Assembly: GCA_905214235.1 (NCBI GenBank)
Contig: CAJMLF010000002.1
Span: forward strand, 49,698-113,697
Reading direction: 5' to 3'
DNA length: 64,000 nt
Source of the DNA: an uncultured bacterium
GTDB lineage: Bacteria; Bacillota; Bacilli; Lactobacillales; Lactobacillaceae
Shown piece by piece: positions 25,371 through 37,704 of the stretch. The notes under the pieces are model-generated. The model did no database searches. It saw only the letters and a program-made list of their open reading frames with translations, and was not told the origin of the DNA. The translations under genes and the position numbers were made by a program. Position 1 is the stretch's first letter. Every line of letters starts with the position of its first letter.

Positions 25371-27659
25371 TCATAATTGAACGGTCTGGTGAGCATCAGT
25401 CAGTTTGAATTCCTTGACCTCATCATTAACGTGGACGTATAAGGTCGGCAATTTCTTCAGAGCACTGACGTTAACGGTTAGTTTGTTATCCTTAATGGTA
25501 ACCGTAATTTCACCCTGGTGGTTCCCTTCCTCATCAACCAATGGCTGGCTATGCTGACCAGCGGTTGGTTGGTAAACATGGAGAGCAGAGGCAGCTAGGT
25601 AATCATACTTAGCGTGCTCGGCGTTTGGTTCTTCAAGGAGGATGGCGTTTTGCCGCGCCAGAAGTGGCAGAGTCATATAGTCAAAATGTTCTTTAAACCA
25701 TTGGCCATGAGCGACGTCATATGACTTGTTGGTCAAAATATTTGTCCATTTACCAGCAGGGAGATAGTAATTACCTTCGCTGCGGTCGTTGAAGATTGGA
25801 GCGACTAACAGCTGAGAACCCAACATGTATTGAGAGCCCAGTGGGGCAGCAGACTGATCACTAGGGAATTCTACAAACATTGGCCGCATCATCGGGAAGC
25901 CATTCTCGTGGGTCTCAACAGCTTGTTCGAAGAGGTATGGCATTAAAGCCAGCTTGTTCTTGACGAACTTTCTGGAAACTGCAACTGCCTCATCCCCGTA
26001 ATGCCATGGTACCCGGTATTCAGAACTACCATGATAACGACTATGAGTAGAGAGTAAGCCAAACTGGGTCCACCGCTTGTAAAGATCTGTTGGGCAATGG
26101 TCATTAAAACCGCCGATGTCATGACTCCAGAAGCCAAAGCCGGAGCTCATGAAGGACAGGCCTCCACGAAGGGAAGCGGCCATAGAGGTGTAACGTGAAT
26201 CGCTATCGCCACCCCAGTTAACCGGGAACTGTTGAGTGCCAACGGTTGCGGAACGAGCAAAGACTACGGCTTCTTTTTCACCCTTAACTTCTTTAATAGC
26301 ATTAAAGACGGTCTGATTGTAAAGGAAGGTGTAGTAGTTGTGCATCCGCTTTGGGTCAGCACCATTGTAGTAGACCGCGTCCTTAACCGGAATTCGTTCG
26401 CCGAAGTCGGTCTTGAAGGCATCAACACCCATATTGAGAAGGTCCTTAAGGTAGCCTTGATACCACTTGACTGCGGCTGGATTCGTAAAGTCTACGAAGG
26501 CGTTACCAGCTTGCCAGCGGTCCCACTGCCATGGATTACCGTCTGGTTGCTTGATTAAGTAGCCCTTATTCCGGGCCTCCATAAAGAGGCGGGATTTCTG
26601 GCCGATGTATGGGTTGAGCCAGACACAAACCTTGACGCCACGGTCATGAATCTTCTTTATCAGGCCAGCAGGATCTGGGAACATATCCTTATCCCATTCA
26701 AAACTGGTCCATTCAAAGCCCTTCATCCAGAAGCAGTCGAAGTGGAAAACATCTAATGGGATGTTATTTTCTTTCATCTTATCGATGATGTTGAGAACCG
26801 TCTTTTCACTGTAATCAGTCGTGAAGGAGGTTGTTAACCAGAGGCCAAATGACCAGGCAGGTGGTAGGGCCGGCTTGCCGGTCAGACTGGTGTAGTTGAC
26901 AAGGACATCCTTCGGGGTTGGTCCATAGATAATATAGTACTGGATACTTTCGCCTTCGACGCTAAATTGGACCTTGTCGTTATATTCAGAGGCCACTTCG
27001 AATGATACTGTTTCGGGTTCATCAACAAAGACGCCATAGCCATGGTTAGTAATGTAGAAGGGGATGTTTTTGTAGGTTTGTTGGCTTCCAGTACCCCCAT
27101 CCTTGTTAACAATTTCCACATTTTGTCCATTCTTAACAAAGTGGGAGAACCGCTCACCGAGTCCGTAGACATTTTCACCAACATCGAGGTCCAATGCTTC
27201 GCGCATATAGTGTTTACCAGTGTCACGATCGGTAATTTCAGCCTGCATCCCTGGCTCGGAAGTGGTGAGAAGCTTGTCTGCCCCTTTGAACTGCATCTTA
27301 AACGGCTGCTTGCCTAGGGGAATCGTTACAGAAAGATCACCAGTTTTGAGGGTGAAATGATCATCTTTTACTATATCAGCGTCCATCGTAACTTGTTGGT
27401 CATTGATGTGGAAACTTGGCTTAAGTGGAAATTGAGCAAAGTGAGTTAACTTTACCCCTAATACATTCTTCAACGGGGAAGTAAAGTTAATGGTGGTTGC
27501 CCCAATGTCAGTCGTCTGGTCACGACGGTCGGCGGGATGATATGGAACAAATACTTCGGCCTTCTTGTGGTCTGCGCTGATACTGTAATCATATACTTGT
27601 GCGGGTGAATTAATATCAAAATTTTCTTTGGTCAGCCATAAACCGTTAGTAAATTTCAT
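25371..27659 (-). CDS. GH31 alpha-xylosidase (YicI/XylQ type)
   Basis: 762 residues. N-terminal beta-sandwich, then the GH31 barrel with the diagnostic DAFKTDFGERIPV (nucleophile Asp418; in YicI the same KTDFGERIP holds the nucleophile) and acid/base context NWGGDSDSRY about 65 residues later. LDVFHFDCFWMKGFEW and SHDIGGFNDHCP line the substrate site as in alpha-xylosidases. It releases xylose from alpha-1,6-xylosyl glucose units such as isoprimeverose. Cytoplasmic (no signal). Its divergent neighbour is the GPH transporter, the same pairing as xylP-xylQ of Lactobacillus pentosus. GGAGG ribosome site. Confidence 0.9.
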   Translation of the reverse strand: MKFTNGLWLTKENFDINSPAQVYDYSISADHKKAEVFVPYHPADRRDQTTDIGATTINFTSPLKNVLGVKLTHFAQFPLKPSFHINDQQVTMDADIVKDDHFTLKTGDLSVTIPLGKQPFKMQFKGADKLLTTSEPGMQAEITDRDTGKHYMREALDLDVGENVYGLGERFSHFVKNGQNVEIVNKDGGTGSQQTYKNIPFYITNHGYGVFVDEPETVSFEVASEYNDKVQFSVEGESIQYYIIYGPTPKDVLVNYTSLTGKPALPPAWSFGLWLTTSFTTDYSEKTVLNIIDKMKENNIPLDVFHFDCFWMKGFEWTSFEWDKDMFPDPAGLIKKIHDRGVKVCVWLNPYIGQKSRLFMEARNKGYLIKQPDGNPWQWDRWQAGNAFVDFTNPAAVKWYQGYLKDLLNMGVDAFKTDFGERIPVKDAVYYNGADPKRMHNYYTFLYNQTVFNAIKEVKGEKEAVVFARSATVGTQQFPVNWGGDSDSRYTSMAASLRGGLSFMSSGFGFWSHDIGGFNDHCPTDLYKRWTQFGLLSTHSRYHGSSEYRVPWHYGDEAVAVSRKFVKNKLALMPYLFEQAVETHENGFPMMRPMFVEFPSDQSAAPLGSQYMLGSQLLVAPIFNDRSEGNYYLPAGKWTNILTNKSYDVAHGQWFKEHFDYMTLPLLARQNAILLEEPNAEHAKYDYLAASALHVYQPTAGQHSQPLVDEEGNHQGEITVTIKDNKLTVNVSALKKLPTLYVHVNDEVKEFKLTDAHQTVQL

Positions 27660-27672
27660 ATTGTGCCTCCTG

Positions 27673-27741
27673 TAAGTTTGTCTATTACATAAACAATACT
27701 AAATACGCCCTGATTGTATATCGCAAAGTAAGCGCTGTCAA
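27673..27741 (-). promoter_or_regulatory. Alpha-xylosidase promoter with cre and xyl-operator-like sequence
   Basis: Minus strand TTGACA (27741-27736), 17 bases, TACAAT (27718-27713): near consensus. A perfect cre, AGTAAGCGCTGTCA at 27727-27740, overlaps the -35. Downstream of the start point, TTAGTATTGTTTATG (27701-27687) and ACAAAC resemble the half-sites found at the other xyl operators. Confidence 0.7.
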
Positions 27742-27823
27742 CAGTACGAAAAGGTGGAATTTACCTTTATTTTGACATTATATGTAGACAAAAACGCTAA
27801 ATTTGAATTATAAAACTAATTTC

Positions 27824-27886
27824 TGGAAACGCTTGCAAAATGATTTTAATGGGTCTACACTGTGTTTGTTTGGAAGGACAACAAAC
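27824..27886 (+). promoter_or_regulatory. Promoter, cre and operator of the GPH transporter operon
   Basis: TTGCAA (27833-27838), 17 bases, TACACT (27856-27861). TGGAAACGCTTGCA (27824-27837) is a cre with one mismatch ending on the -35. GTTTGTT (27864-27870) and AACAAAC (27880-27886) form a dyad just after the -10, close to the GTTTGTT...AACAAAC core of Bacillus xyl operators but with nine rather than five central bases. Confidence 0.65.
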
Positions 27887-27940
27887 CCGGGATTGTCCAA
27901 ATTGTTCTTGATTTTGGAATTATTTATCGAGGTGCTATTT

Positions 27941-29328
27941 ATGGATAAGGCTTCAGAAAAGCAAACAAAGATGCCTAACCTGGTTCATTGGCCAGAACGA
28001 ATCAGTTACGCAGCAACTGACTTTGCCTGCAATTTGTCATTTGGTTTAATTTCTAACTTCCTGATGTTCTTCTACACTGATGCGTTTGGAATCTCAGCTG
28101 CGGCCGTCGGGACTTTGTTCCTGGTCGCACGGTTGGTTGATGCGGTCGATGGTCCCTTCTGGGGGATTATGATTGATCACACCCACACTCGGTGGGGGAA
28201 GTCACGGCCATACTGGTTATGGTTCGCCATCCCGTACTCCATCTTCTGTGTCCTGGTATTTTCCACGCCACATATGAGTTTGGAAGGTAAGATTATTTGG
28301 GCCTACGTCACCTATATTGGCGTCGATGTTCTGTACTCATCAGTCAACATTCCAATTACGTCGATTCTGCCTAACCTGACCAACAACCCGAACGAGCGGG
28401 TAACCTTAAGCACGATTCGGCAGTTCTTCGGTACTGCTGGTGGGACCCTGGTTTCCGTCTTGGCACTGCCAATGGTAAATGCCTTTGGTCATGGTAACGA
28501 GCAAAAAGGGTTCTTCATTACTAGTATTATCCTGGCCATTGTCGGCTGTGTTCTATTGCTTAATGCCTTTGCCAACACCCGTGAACGGATTCAGACGAAG
28601 GAATCTAAGCAGGCATTGCCAATCAAGACTTCCTTAAAGGCCTTGAAGCACAACTGGCCATGGGCGGTCATCATCTTCATCAACTTTATCTACTGGATGG
28701 GGATGCAAACCCGGAATCAAGTCACTGTTTATTTCTTCAAATATAATATGAATGCCGCTTGGCTGACCTCAATCATGCTGGGGTTGCAACTGTTCGCACT
28801 GATCACGGTTGCCATCACTCCATGGTGCTCAAAGAAGTTTGGCAAGCGTAACACGATGCTCTCCGGGATGCTAATTGCTATCATCGGCCAATTCGTTATG
28901 TGGATTGGTGCAAAGACTGCTAGCGTACCTGTCATCATTGCCGCTAACATTATTGTTAACCTAGGGACCGGTTTGGTATCTGGTTTGATTGCCGTTATGC
29001 TGGCCGATGCCGTTGACTATGGTGAATGGAAAATGGTGTTCGGGCCGAAGGAATTGTTACCTCGTTCTCATCCTTCTCCGCTAAGTTTGGAATGGGAATC
29101 GGTGGTGCGGTCACCGGTTGGATCCTTAGCATGGGTGGCTACGTTGCCAACCACGCTCAGACCGCTTCCTCACTAAACGCCATTACAATTAACTATGTAT
29201 GGGTACCAATGGTTGGCTTTGCCCTTTCTGCTATCGCTTTAATCTTCTACAAGGTTGACTCCTTCGAAGGTAAGATGCAGGCCGACTTACGGGCAAAGCA
29301 CGCACGTGAAAATGCAGAAAACAAGTAA
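27941..29328 (+). pseudogene. GPH-family xyloside transporter with a frameshift
   Basis: Glycoside-pentoside-hexuronide:cation symporter, XylP-like, about 462 residues with 12 helices if read through. Frame 1 starts MDKASEKQTKMPNLVHWPER with GAGGTG upstream and runs to ADAVDYGEWK; it then goes out of frame and stops at 29176. The family continuation NGVRAEGIVTSFSSFSAKFG is in the next frame, ending at 29328. The break is at GGAAAATGG near 29030, where a run of four A has lost one base. Downstream genes are intact. The protein lacking its last two helices would probably not work, unless polymerase slippage or a sequencing error is responsible. Confidence 0.85.
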
Positions 29329-29340
29329 TACTTAAGCTTG

Positions 29341-29382
29341 AACGGGGCTGGGAAAAATGAGAGTTCTTCCCGGCCCCGTTCC
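29341..29382 (+). other. Strong hairpin between the transporter and the ROK kinase
   Basis: GAACGGGGCTGGGAA (29341-29355) pairs with TTCCCGGCCCCGTTC (29368-29382), 15 bp with one mismatch, not followed by a T-tract. More like an mRNA processing or stability element than a terminator. Confidence 0.5.
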
Positions 29383-29419
29383 AGTCTGACAAGAATCGTG
29401 ATATAGAATGGAGAAAAAT

Positions 29420-30319
29420 ATGCGAAAAAATTATTTAAGTATCGATGTTGGCGGGACCGACATCAAATACGGAATACTTGACCGGGCCGGAAACCTGATA
29501 ACCCATGATAAACTCGAAACTCCTCAAGATGGGGTAGGACCTTTCCTGGAAACCATTGATCAGATTATTAGAAGATACGTTGATCAAATCCGCGGTGTTG
29601 CATTTAGCATCCCCGGAACGGTTATTCCTGCTACTGGTGAAGTCAAAGTTGGGGGTGCATTACCTTACCTTGATGGCCTAAATTTGGTTGACCATGTTCA
29701 CCAAGAGATAGATGACCAGCTCATTGTTGCTGTGGAAAATGATGGGAAGGCCGCAGCTTTGGCCGAACTATGGCTAGGTAACCTCCATAATATTAAGAAT
29801 GGTGCAGCAATTGTTCTCGGTACCGGCGTTGGTGGGGGAATCATCATCGACGGTCACTTATACCGGGGGATGCACTACCAGGCGGGTGAGCTGAGTTTTA
29901 TTCCCTTCAAAAATGGCAAGGATAAGTACGGGGTTGAGGGCTCAGCTGTCCGAATGATCAATAAAATCGCTAAGCACTACAATTTCAATAACATTAATGA
30001 CGGGCCTGCTGTTTTTGAACAGATTAACTGCCGCGACCACTATGCCTACAAGATATTTAAAAAGTATTGCTGGCGGATTGCCAATATGATTTTAAGCATT
30101 CAAGCCGTTGTTGACCTTGATCGTTACGTGATTGGTGGGGGGATCAGTGCCCAGCCAATTGTCGCTGATACGATCCGTACGGAGTACGAAAAGCTGGTTG
30201 AACAGGTGGACCTAGCAGGTATCCGGCGCCCCACAATCATGAAGGCCTATTTTGAAAATGACGCGAACCTGTATGGTGGAGTATACAACCTCTTGCTAGA
30301 GGTTAATAATGAGATATAA
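29420..30319 (+). CDS. ROK-family sugar kinase, BglK-like
   Basis: About 299 residues, no HTH. ATP site SIDVGGTDIKYGI, then VENDGKAAALAE with the general-base region and LGTGVGGGIIIDGHLYRG. The zinc motif of bacterial glucokinases (C-x-C-G-x-x-G-C) is absent: the equivalent place reads KDKYGVEGSA with no cysteine, as in some ROK kinases acting on other substrates, including beta-glucoside kinases. ATG 29420 has GGAG before it; the earlier in-frame ATG 29408 sits on that GGAG. It is followed at once by two GH1 genes of the 6-phospho type, suggesting that it phosphorylates an imported disaccharide. Glucose kinase is the alternative. Confidence 0.8.
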   Translation: MRKNYLSIDVGGTDIKYGILDRAGNLITHDKLETPQDGVGPFLETIDQIIRRYVDQIRGVAFSIPGTVIPATGEVKVGGALPYLDGLNLVDHVHQEIDDQLIVAVENDGKAAALAELWLGNLHNIKNGAAIVLGTGVGGGIIIDGHLYRGMHYQAGELSFIPFKNGKDKYGVEGSAVRMINKIAKHYNFNNINDGPAVFEQINCRDHYAYKIFKKYCWRIANMILSIQAVVDLDRYVIGGGISAQPIVADTIRTEYEKLVEQVDLAGIRRPTIMKAYFENDANLYGGVYNLLLEVNNEI

Positions 30320-30332
30320 AGGAGGGAGCTAA

Positions 30333-33285
<2,953 letters not shown>

Positions 33286-33303
33286 TAAAGGATAAGAAAA
33301 GAT

Positions 33304-33350
33304 AAATCGACCGCTAGTATTCGGCAAGCCCGGGTACTAGCGGTCGATTT
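33304..33350 (+). terminator. Stem-loop ending the GH1 operon
   Basis: Sixteen-base perfect stem AAATCGACCGCTAGTA (33304-33319) / TACTAGCGGTCGATTT (33335-33350); only a short T run. Confidence 0.65.
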
Positions 33351-33384
33351 GTGTATATAATTCCTGGAAGGGATAGGTATAAAA

Positions 33385-33416
33385 AAGCACCGCCATTCAT
33401 AAGAATGCAGGTGCTT
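33385..33416 (-). terminator. Terminator of the SP-family permease gene
   Basis: On the minus strand AAGCACC-GCATTC pairs with GAATG-GGTGCTT, followed by TTTTT (33381-33386). Confidence 0.8.
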
Positions 33417-33436
33417 TACTTATTATCGAATTGAAT

Positions 33437-34804
33437 TTAGTTATTAGCCTTTTGCCGCTTAGCAGCTTGGTCACGCAGCCATTGTTCGATACTTTCCAGG
33501 GACTTACCTTGGGTTTCGAAGACCTTGGAGTGGACGAACCAGATGGCCAACAGGCAGAAGACACCGTAACCGATGAACAGGGTCCCCTTACCAAAGGCAC
33601 TTAATAGTGGTGGGAAGGTTAGGGAAACGATCATGTTAGCAGTCCAGTTAACACCGGCGGAGAAGGAATTACCTAAACCACGGATGTTCAGTGGGAACAT
33701 TTCACCAATCATTGTCCACATGATTGGGCCCCAAGTACCAGAGAATGATGCGATGTAAACAACCATTGAAAGAACGGCAACGTCAGCAGCAAACTTGGAC
33801 TCGGAGGAGTGCATCAGTCCCCAGCACATGATGAACAGGGTGATGGCCATTAACCAACCACCGACGATTAGCATCTTACGACGGCTGACCCGGTTCATTA
33901 ACCAGATACCGATAACCGTAACGATAACGTTGAAGATCCCAATCCAGATGTGAGAGAGGAGAGCAAAGTGAACACCAAAACCAGCGTCAGTGAAGATAGT
34001 TGGCGCGTAGTAAAGCACGGTGTTACAACCCATGACTTGTTGGAAGATTGCCAGACCAACGGCAGCGACAAGTGCTGGGTGAACGATTGGGCCGAATAAT
34101 TCGTTCCAACCACCAGACTTAATAGCAGCCTGCTTTTTAATGTCTTCGATATCACCATTAACAACTTGTTCGTCATTGCTGTTCATGGCCATCAGGACTT
34201 CACGAGCAACGCTTTCCTTATCGTTACGAACCAGGTAACGTGGTGATTCTGGCAGGATAATAGCACCGCAGAACAGGATAGCAGCTGGAATGGCGGCAAA
34301 ACCGAGCATCCAACGCCAACCAGTGTAGAGACCTTGCAGCCAGAAGTTAAGCAGGTAAGCTAGCAGCAAACCTGTCATAACCATCAGCTGGAAAAGTCCA
34401 GACATCATCCCACGCTTAGCAACAGGTGCTAATTCGGCAAGGTAGGTTGGGATCAAGGCAGAGGCAGCACCAACGGCTAACCCTAAGATGATCCGGGTGA
34501 TGATCAATGTCCAGAATTCCGGAGCTAATCCAGAACCGAGGGCCCCGATGAAGAATAGGATTGAAGTGAACATCAATAGCTTCCGCCGACCGTAGCGGTC
34601 AGAGAAAGGTCCAATTGTGATGGCACCGAGGATGGCACCAAGCAAGACGGCGGATACGACACAACCCTGTTGCCAGGAATTCAATGATAATTGCTTTTCG
34701 ATAAAGAGGATGGCACCAGAAATTGAACCGGTATCGTAACCAAATAAGAGACCACCAAGGGCGGCGAAGAAGTATATCCACCCGGCAGAAAGTTTATGTT
34801 TCAT
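33437..34804 (-). CDS. Sugar porter (SP) family proton symporter, likely xylose/arabinose
   Basis: 455 residues, 12 helices. MFS sugar-porter signatures: FGYDTGSISGAILFI in helix 1, GPFSDRYGRRKLL between helices 2 and 3, PESPRYLVR before the central loop, and PESPR-like plus FETQGKSLESIEQWL at the end, as in XylE/AraE. ATG 34804 has AAGGAG upstream; the longer frame has no ribosome site. Its location between two xyloside operons and next to an AraC regulator suggests D-xylose (or L-arabinose) uptake with protons. Confidence 0.85.
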   Translation of the reverse strand: MKHKLSAGWIYFFAALGGLLFGYDTGSISGAILFIEKQLSLNSWQQGCVVSAVLLGAILGAITIGPFSDRYGRRKLLMFTSILFFIGALGSGLAPEFWTLIITRIILGLAVGAASALIPTYLAELAPVAKRGMMSGLFQLMVMTGLLLAYLLNFWLQGLYTGWRWMLGFAAIPAAILFCGAIILPESPRYLVRNDKESVAREVLMAMNSNDEQVVNGDIEDIKKQAAIKSGGWNELFGPIVHPALVAAVGLAIFQQVMGCNTVLYYAPTIFTDAGFGVHFALLSHIWIGIFNVIVTVIGIWLMNRVSRRKMLIVGGWLMAITLFIMCWGLMHSSESKFAADVAVLSMVVYIASFSGTWGPIMWTMIGEMFPLNIRGLGNSFSAGVNWTANMIVSLTFPPLLSAFGKGTLFIGYGVFCLLAIWFVHSKVFETQGKSLESIEQWLRDQAAKRQKANN

Positions 34805-34853
34805 AATTTTGATCTCCTTATATATCAAAACCAAATTAATAGACAGAAACAAG

Positions 34854-34890
34854 TTAGTTGTTTATGTGTATGTTGGTTGCGATAACCAAC
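34854..34890. promoter_or_regulatory. Operator-like sequences upstream of the SP permease
   Basis: TTAGTTGTTTAT (34854-34865) is identical to the first 12 bases of the xylA operator. Next to it GTTGGTT-GCGAT-AACCAAC (34872-34890) is a 7-bp perfect inverted repeat. AGAAAACCCTTTCA (34924-34937) is a weak cre (no central CG). The rest of the 293-base AT-rich gap shows no gene. Confidence 0.4.
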
Positions 34891-35097
34891 CAACATCATA
34901 ACAATAACATAATACCCTTAAAAAGAAAACCCTTTCATGATATATTAATAAACAAATCACAATCATAAAAAGGTAAATATATAATTGCGTTTCAGTCACA
35001 AAATGACAAATTAAGGTTACGAATAGAACTAACGAACGGGTAATTTAAATTGGATAATAGGAATGTAAGAGCTTTCAAGAAAATAGAGGTGACAGCG

Positions 35098-36009
35098 ATG
35101 CAGAAATTTGTTTCGATTCCCACAATCGAGTCTGGCCTGTATATGTTTGGCGGTCATATGCATACTGTCAATGGTTCCTGGTCGTTTTTTGAGCAACGCC
35201 ACCAGGTCTTTGAGCTGATGGTCGTGACTGATGGACACCAGATTACCGAGTTTCGTGACCAGGCCGCTGTTAATATGGGGCCGGGGGACGCCCTGATCAT
35301 TTCTCCGGGGACTTACCATACCAACCGCAACGCCAGTGCCACGGCCAAGATGACGTACATGTGCCTGCACTTTGACTTTGAAGATACACAGATTCGTTCC
35401 CGGATGATTGGCCTGATTGCAAATAAACTCTTTAAGGTGGAGACCCCGTTTGCCCAGTTGTCGAATACTACTCTTAATAAGATTGTCGACCTTAGTCGGG
35501 ATCGTGAGCACCAGAATGAATTCGACACCCAGGTTAACATTGAAATTGTTCTTCTTAAGTACCTCCGTGATTTAAATCAGCTGATGGGGGATGTCGATTA
35601 CCGCCATGACATGCCTTATAGTAATAAGGAAGCCAAGATTGGTCGGGATATCGTGATGGCAATCGAGAACCGGGTCAACAATGATGACCGCAGCCCATCC
35701 TTTAATTTCAGCGACATCTGTAAGGAACTCGCCATTAGTAGTGGTTATGGCCACCGGGTGTTTAAAAAGGTGTACGGAATCACCCCGCTGCACTTCATTG
35801 ACCGGGAGAAATACAAGAAGGCCCAGCGACTTTTGGAGTATTCAGGGAATTCGATTGAGGAGATTGCTTACATGGTGGGGGCCGCCAATATCTCCATCTT
35901 TAGTAAGCAGTTCAAGAAGTGGTCGGGCTATTCACCAAGCGAGTACCGGAAGCAGGTTAGTCATAAGCGCTCGGTCCGTTCCAAGAACAATGTCGGCTAC
36001 TTCGAATAG
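35098..36009 (+). CDS. AraC-family regulator (1 of 2)
   Basis: 303 residues: N-terminal cupin-type sensing domain (about 10-110, with WSFFEQRHQVFELMVVTDG and GPGDALIISPGTYH) and C-terminal double HTH (about 195-290: SDICKELAISSGYGHRVFKKVYGITPLHFIDREKYKKAQRLL and IEEIAYMVGAANISIFSKQFKKWSGYSPSEYRK). ATG 35098 follows GAGGTGA; an in-frame TTG at 35050 lacks a site. Probably activates the GPH/GH120 operon that follows, and perhaps the divergent permease, on sensing an oligosaccharide. Confidence 0.85.
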   Translation: MQKFVSIPTIESGLYMFGGHMHTVNGSWSFFEQRHQVFELMVVTDGHQITEFRDQAAVNMGPGDALIISPGTYHTNRNASATAKMTYMCLHFDFEDTQIRSRMIGLIANKLFKVETPFAQLSNTTLNKIVDLSRDREHQNEFDTQVNIEIVLLKYLRDLNQLMGDVDYRHDMPYSNKEAKIGRDIVMAIENRVNNDDRSPSFNFSDICKELAISSGYGHRVFKKVYGITPLHFIDREKYKKAQRLLEYSGNSIEEIAYMVGAANISIFSKQFKKWSGYSPSEYRKQVSHKRSVRSKNNVGYFE

Positions 36010-36205
36010 AATTTAACAAGAATCAGCCCACATAATAGATCATAATTTGACAAATTTCTGTCAGGTTATGGTCTATTTTTATATTGTGAAACCGCATACA
36101 ATAAAAAGCGTTGATGAAGTAGTTACTTCGTTCACACAACTAACTTACTTTTATGCTCTGTATTTATTATTTGTATTGTTTATTTTTAAGTAAGGGATGA
36201 TTTTA

Positions 36206-37672
36206 ATGGAAAAAGCACCTGCTGGAAAAGTAGATGAGTTCGCGAAATTATCATGGCGTGAACGTATTTGTTACGGTGCCGGGGACTTAGCACAAAACTT
36301 AATCTTCGGAACCATCGGATCGATGTTACTATTCTATTTGACAACGGTTTTTGGTATTTCTGCCGCTGCCGGGGCAACCATCTTCTTGATTGTCCGTTGG
36401 GTCAACGTTTTCTGGGACCCATGGGTAGGGACCGTTGTTGATAAGAGTCACTTCAAGCATGGTGGAAAGTACCGGCCATTTTTGATTTACTTTGGTATTC
36501 CACTGACAATCTGCTGTGCCTTAGTGTTCTTGCCAATTCAAGCTGTCCGGGGCAACGTTATTTACGCTTTCGTATCATACCTGGCAACGGCCTTGATTTA
36601 CTCATTCGTTAACATTCCATACGGTTCTTTGAACGCATCATTGACCCGTGATAACGATGAAGTTTCTACTCTGACGACTGTCCGGATGACCGAAGCCAAC
36701 ATTGGTAACCTGCTGGTTTACACGTTCTTACCACTGTTCGTTCAATTGGCATCACCAGACAAGCAGTTGAAGGGGATCGGTCTGTTTGGCATCAAACTGA
36801 ACTTAGGTAACTACGCTTCGCCACACGCTGCTGGTGCTTACTTCAAGGTCATGATTATCTACATGATCATTGGTTTCATTATGTTGCTCTGCACTTACTT
36901 CGGTGTTAAGGAACGGGTTCTGCCAACCGCCAAGGAAACCGCTTCTGTTAAGTTCTCTGACCTTTGGAACGAATTAATTGACAATAAGCCACTGCAAATC
37001 CTAGGCTGGTTCTTCCTGATTGGCTTTACCTTCATGTTCTTTGGAAACACCGTATGGCCGTTCTTCGTTCAATACAACATTGGTCACTCCGAATGGATGG
37101 CTTCAATTAACCTGATTGGTTCCATTCCAGGAATCTTCTTGGTATTCTTATGGCCAATCATCCGGAAGAAGATTGGTAAGAAGGGCTTCTTCTACCTCTT
37201 CTTAATTCTCTTCATCATCGGTCAACTGATTTTGTGGGTATGGTCATTCCCTGCCTTCAAGAACAGCATTGCCCTTGGTTATATCGGTCGTTTCATCATG
37301 CAATGGGGGATTACTGCTGCCACTGGTTACATGTGGTCCCTGGTTCCAGAAGTTATTTCCTACGGTGAATGGCACTCCAAGAAGCGGGTTGCCGGGATCA
37401 TCAACTCCATCATGGGTCTGTTCTTCAAGATTGGGCTGGCCCTTGGGGGAATCATTCCGGGTTACATTAACGCCTTCTGCCACTTCAATGGTAATAACGC
37501 CACCCAACCAAAGTCTGCTTTGACTGGTATTTCGGTTTCCATGATTTGGATTCCAATTATCCTGGCCATTGTCGCAATGTGGATCATGAGCAAGTACCCA
37601 CTGAGTGACCCAGAAGTTGACAAGATTAACCACGAAATTGAAGACAAGCGGAAGCAACAAGAAGATAAGTAG
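36206..37672 (+). CDS. GPH-family oligosaccharide transporter
   Basis: 488 residues, 12 helices, same family as the frameshifted gene at 27941: ERICYGAGDLAQNLIFGTIGSMLLFYLTTVFGI, WDPWVGTVVDKS, NIPYGSLNASLTRDNDE, and VPEVISYGEWHSKKRVAGIINSI near the end. Such carriers import beta-xylosides with a cation. AAGGG before ATG 36206; the in-frame ATG 36197 overlaps it. It is 32 bases upstream of the GH120 gene, so xylobiose or short xylo-oligosaccharides are the likely cargo. Confidence 0.85.
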   Translation: MEKAPAGKVDEFAKLSWRERICYGAGDLAQNLIFGTIGSMLLFYLTTVFGISAAAGATIFLIVRWVNVFWDPWVGTVVDKSHFKHGGKYRPFLIYFGIPLTICCALVFLPIQAVRGNVIYAFVSYLATALIYSFVNIPYGSLNASLTRDNDEVSTLTTVRMTEANIGNLLVYTFLPLFVQLASPDKQLKGIGLFGIKLNLGNYASPHAAGAYFKVMIIYMIIGFIMLLCTYFGVKERVLPTAKETASVKFSDLWNELIDNKPLQILGWFFLIGFTFMFFGNTVWPFFVQYNIGHSEWMASINLIGSIPGIFLVFLWPIIRKKIGKKGFFYLFLILFIIGQLILWVWSFPAFKNSIALGYIGRFIMQWGITAATGYMWSLVPEVISYGEWHSKKRVAGIINSIMGLFFKIGLALGGIIPGYINAFCHFNGNNATQPKSALTGISVSMIWIPIILAIVAMWIMSKYPLSDPEVDKINHEIEDKRKQQEDK

Positions 37673-37704
37673 TTTTTGATGATAATATAGGAAGGAAGAT
37701 TTCC

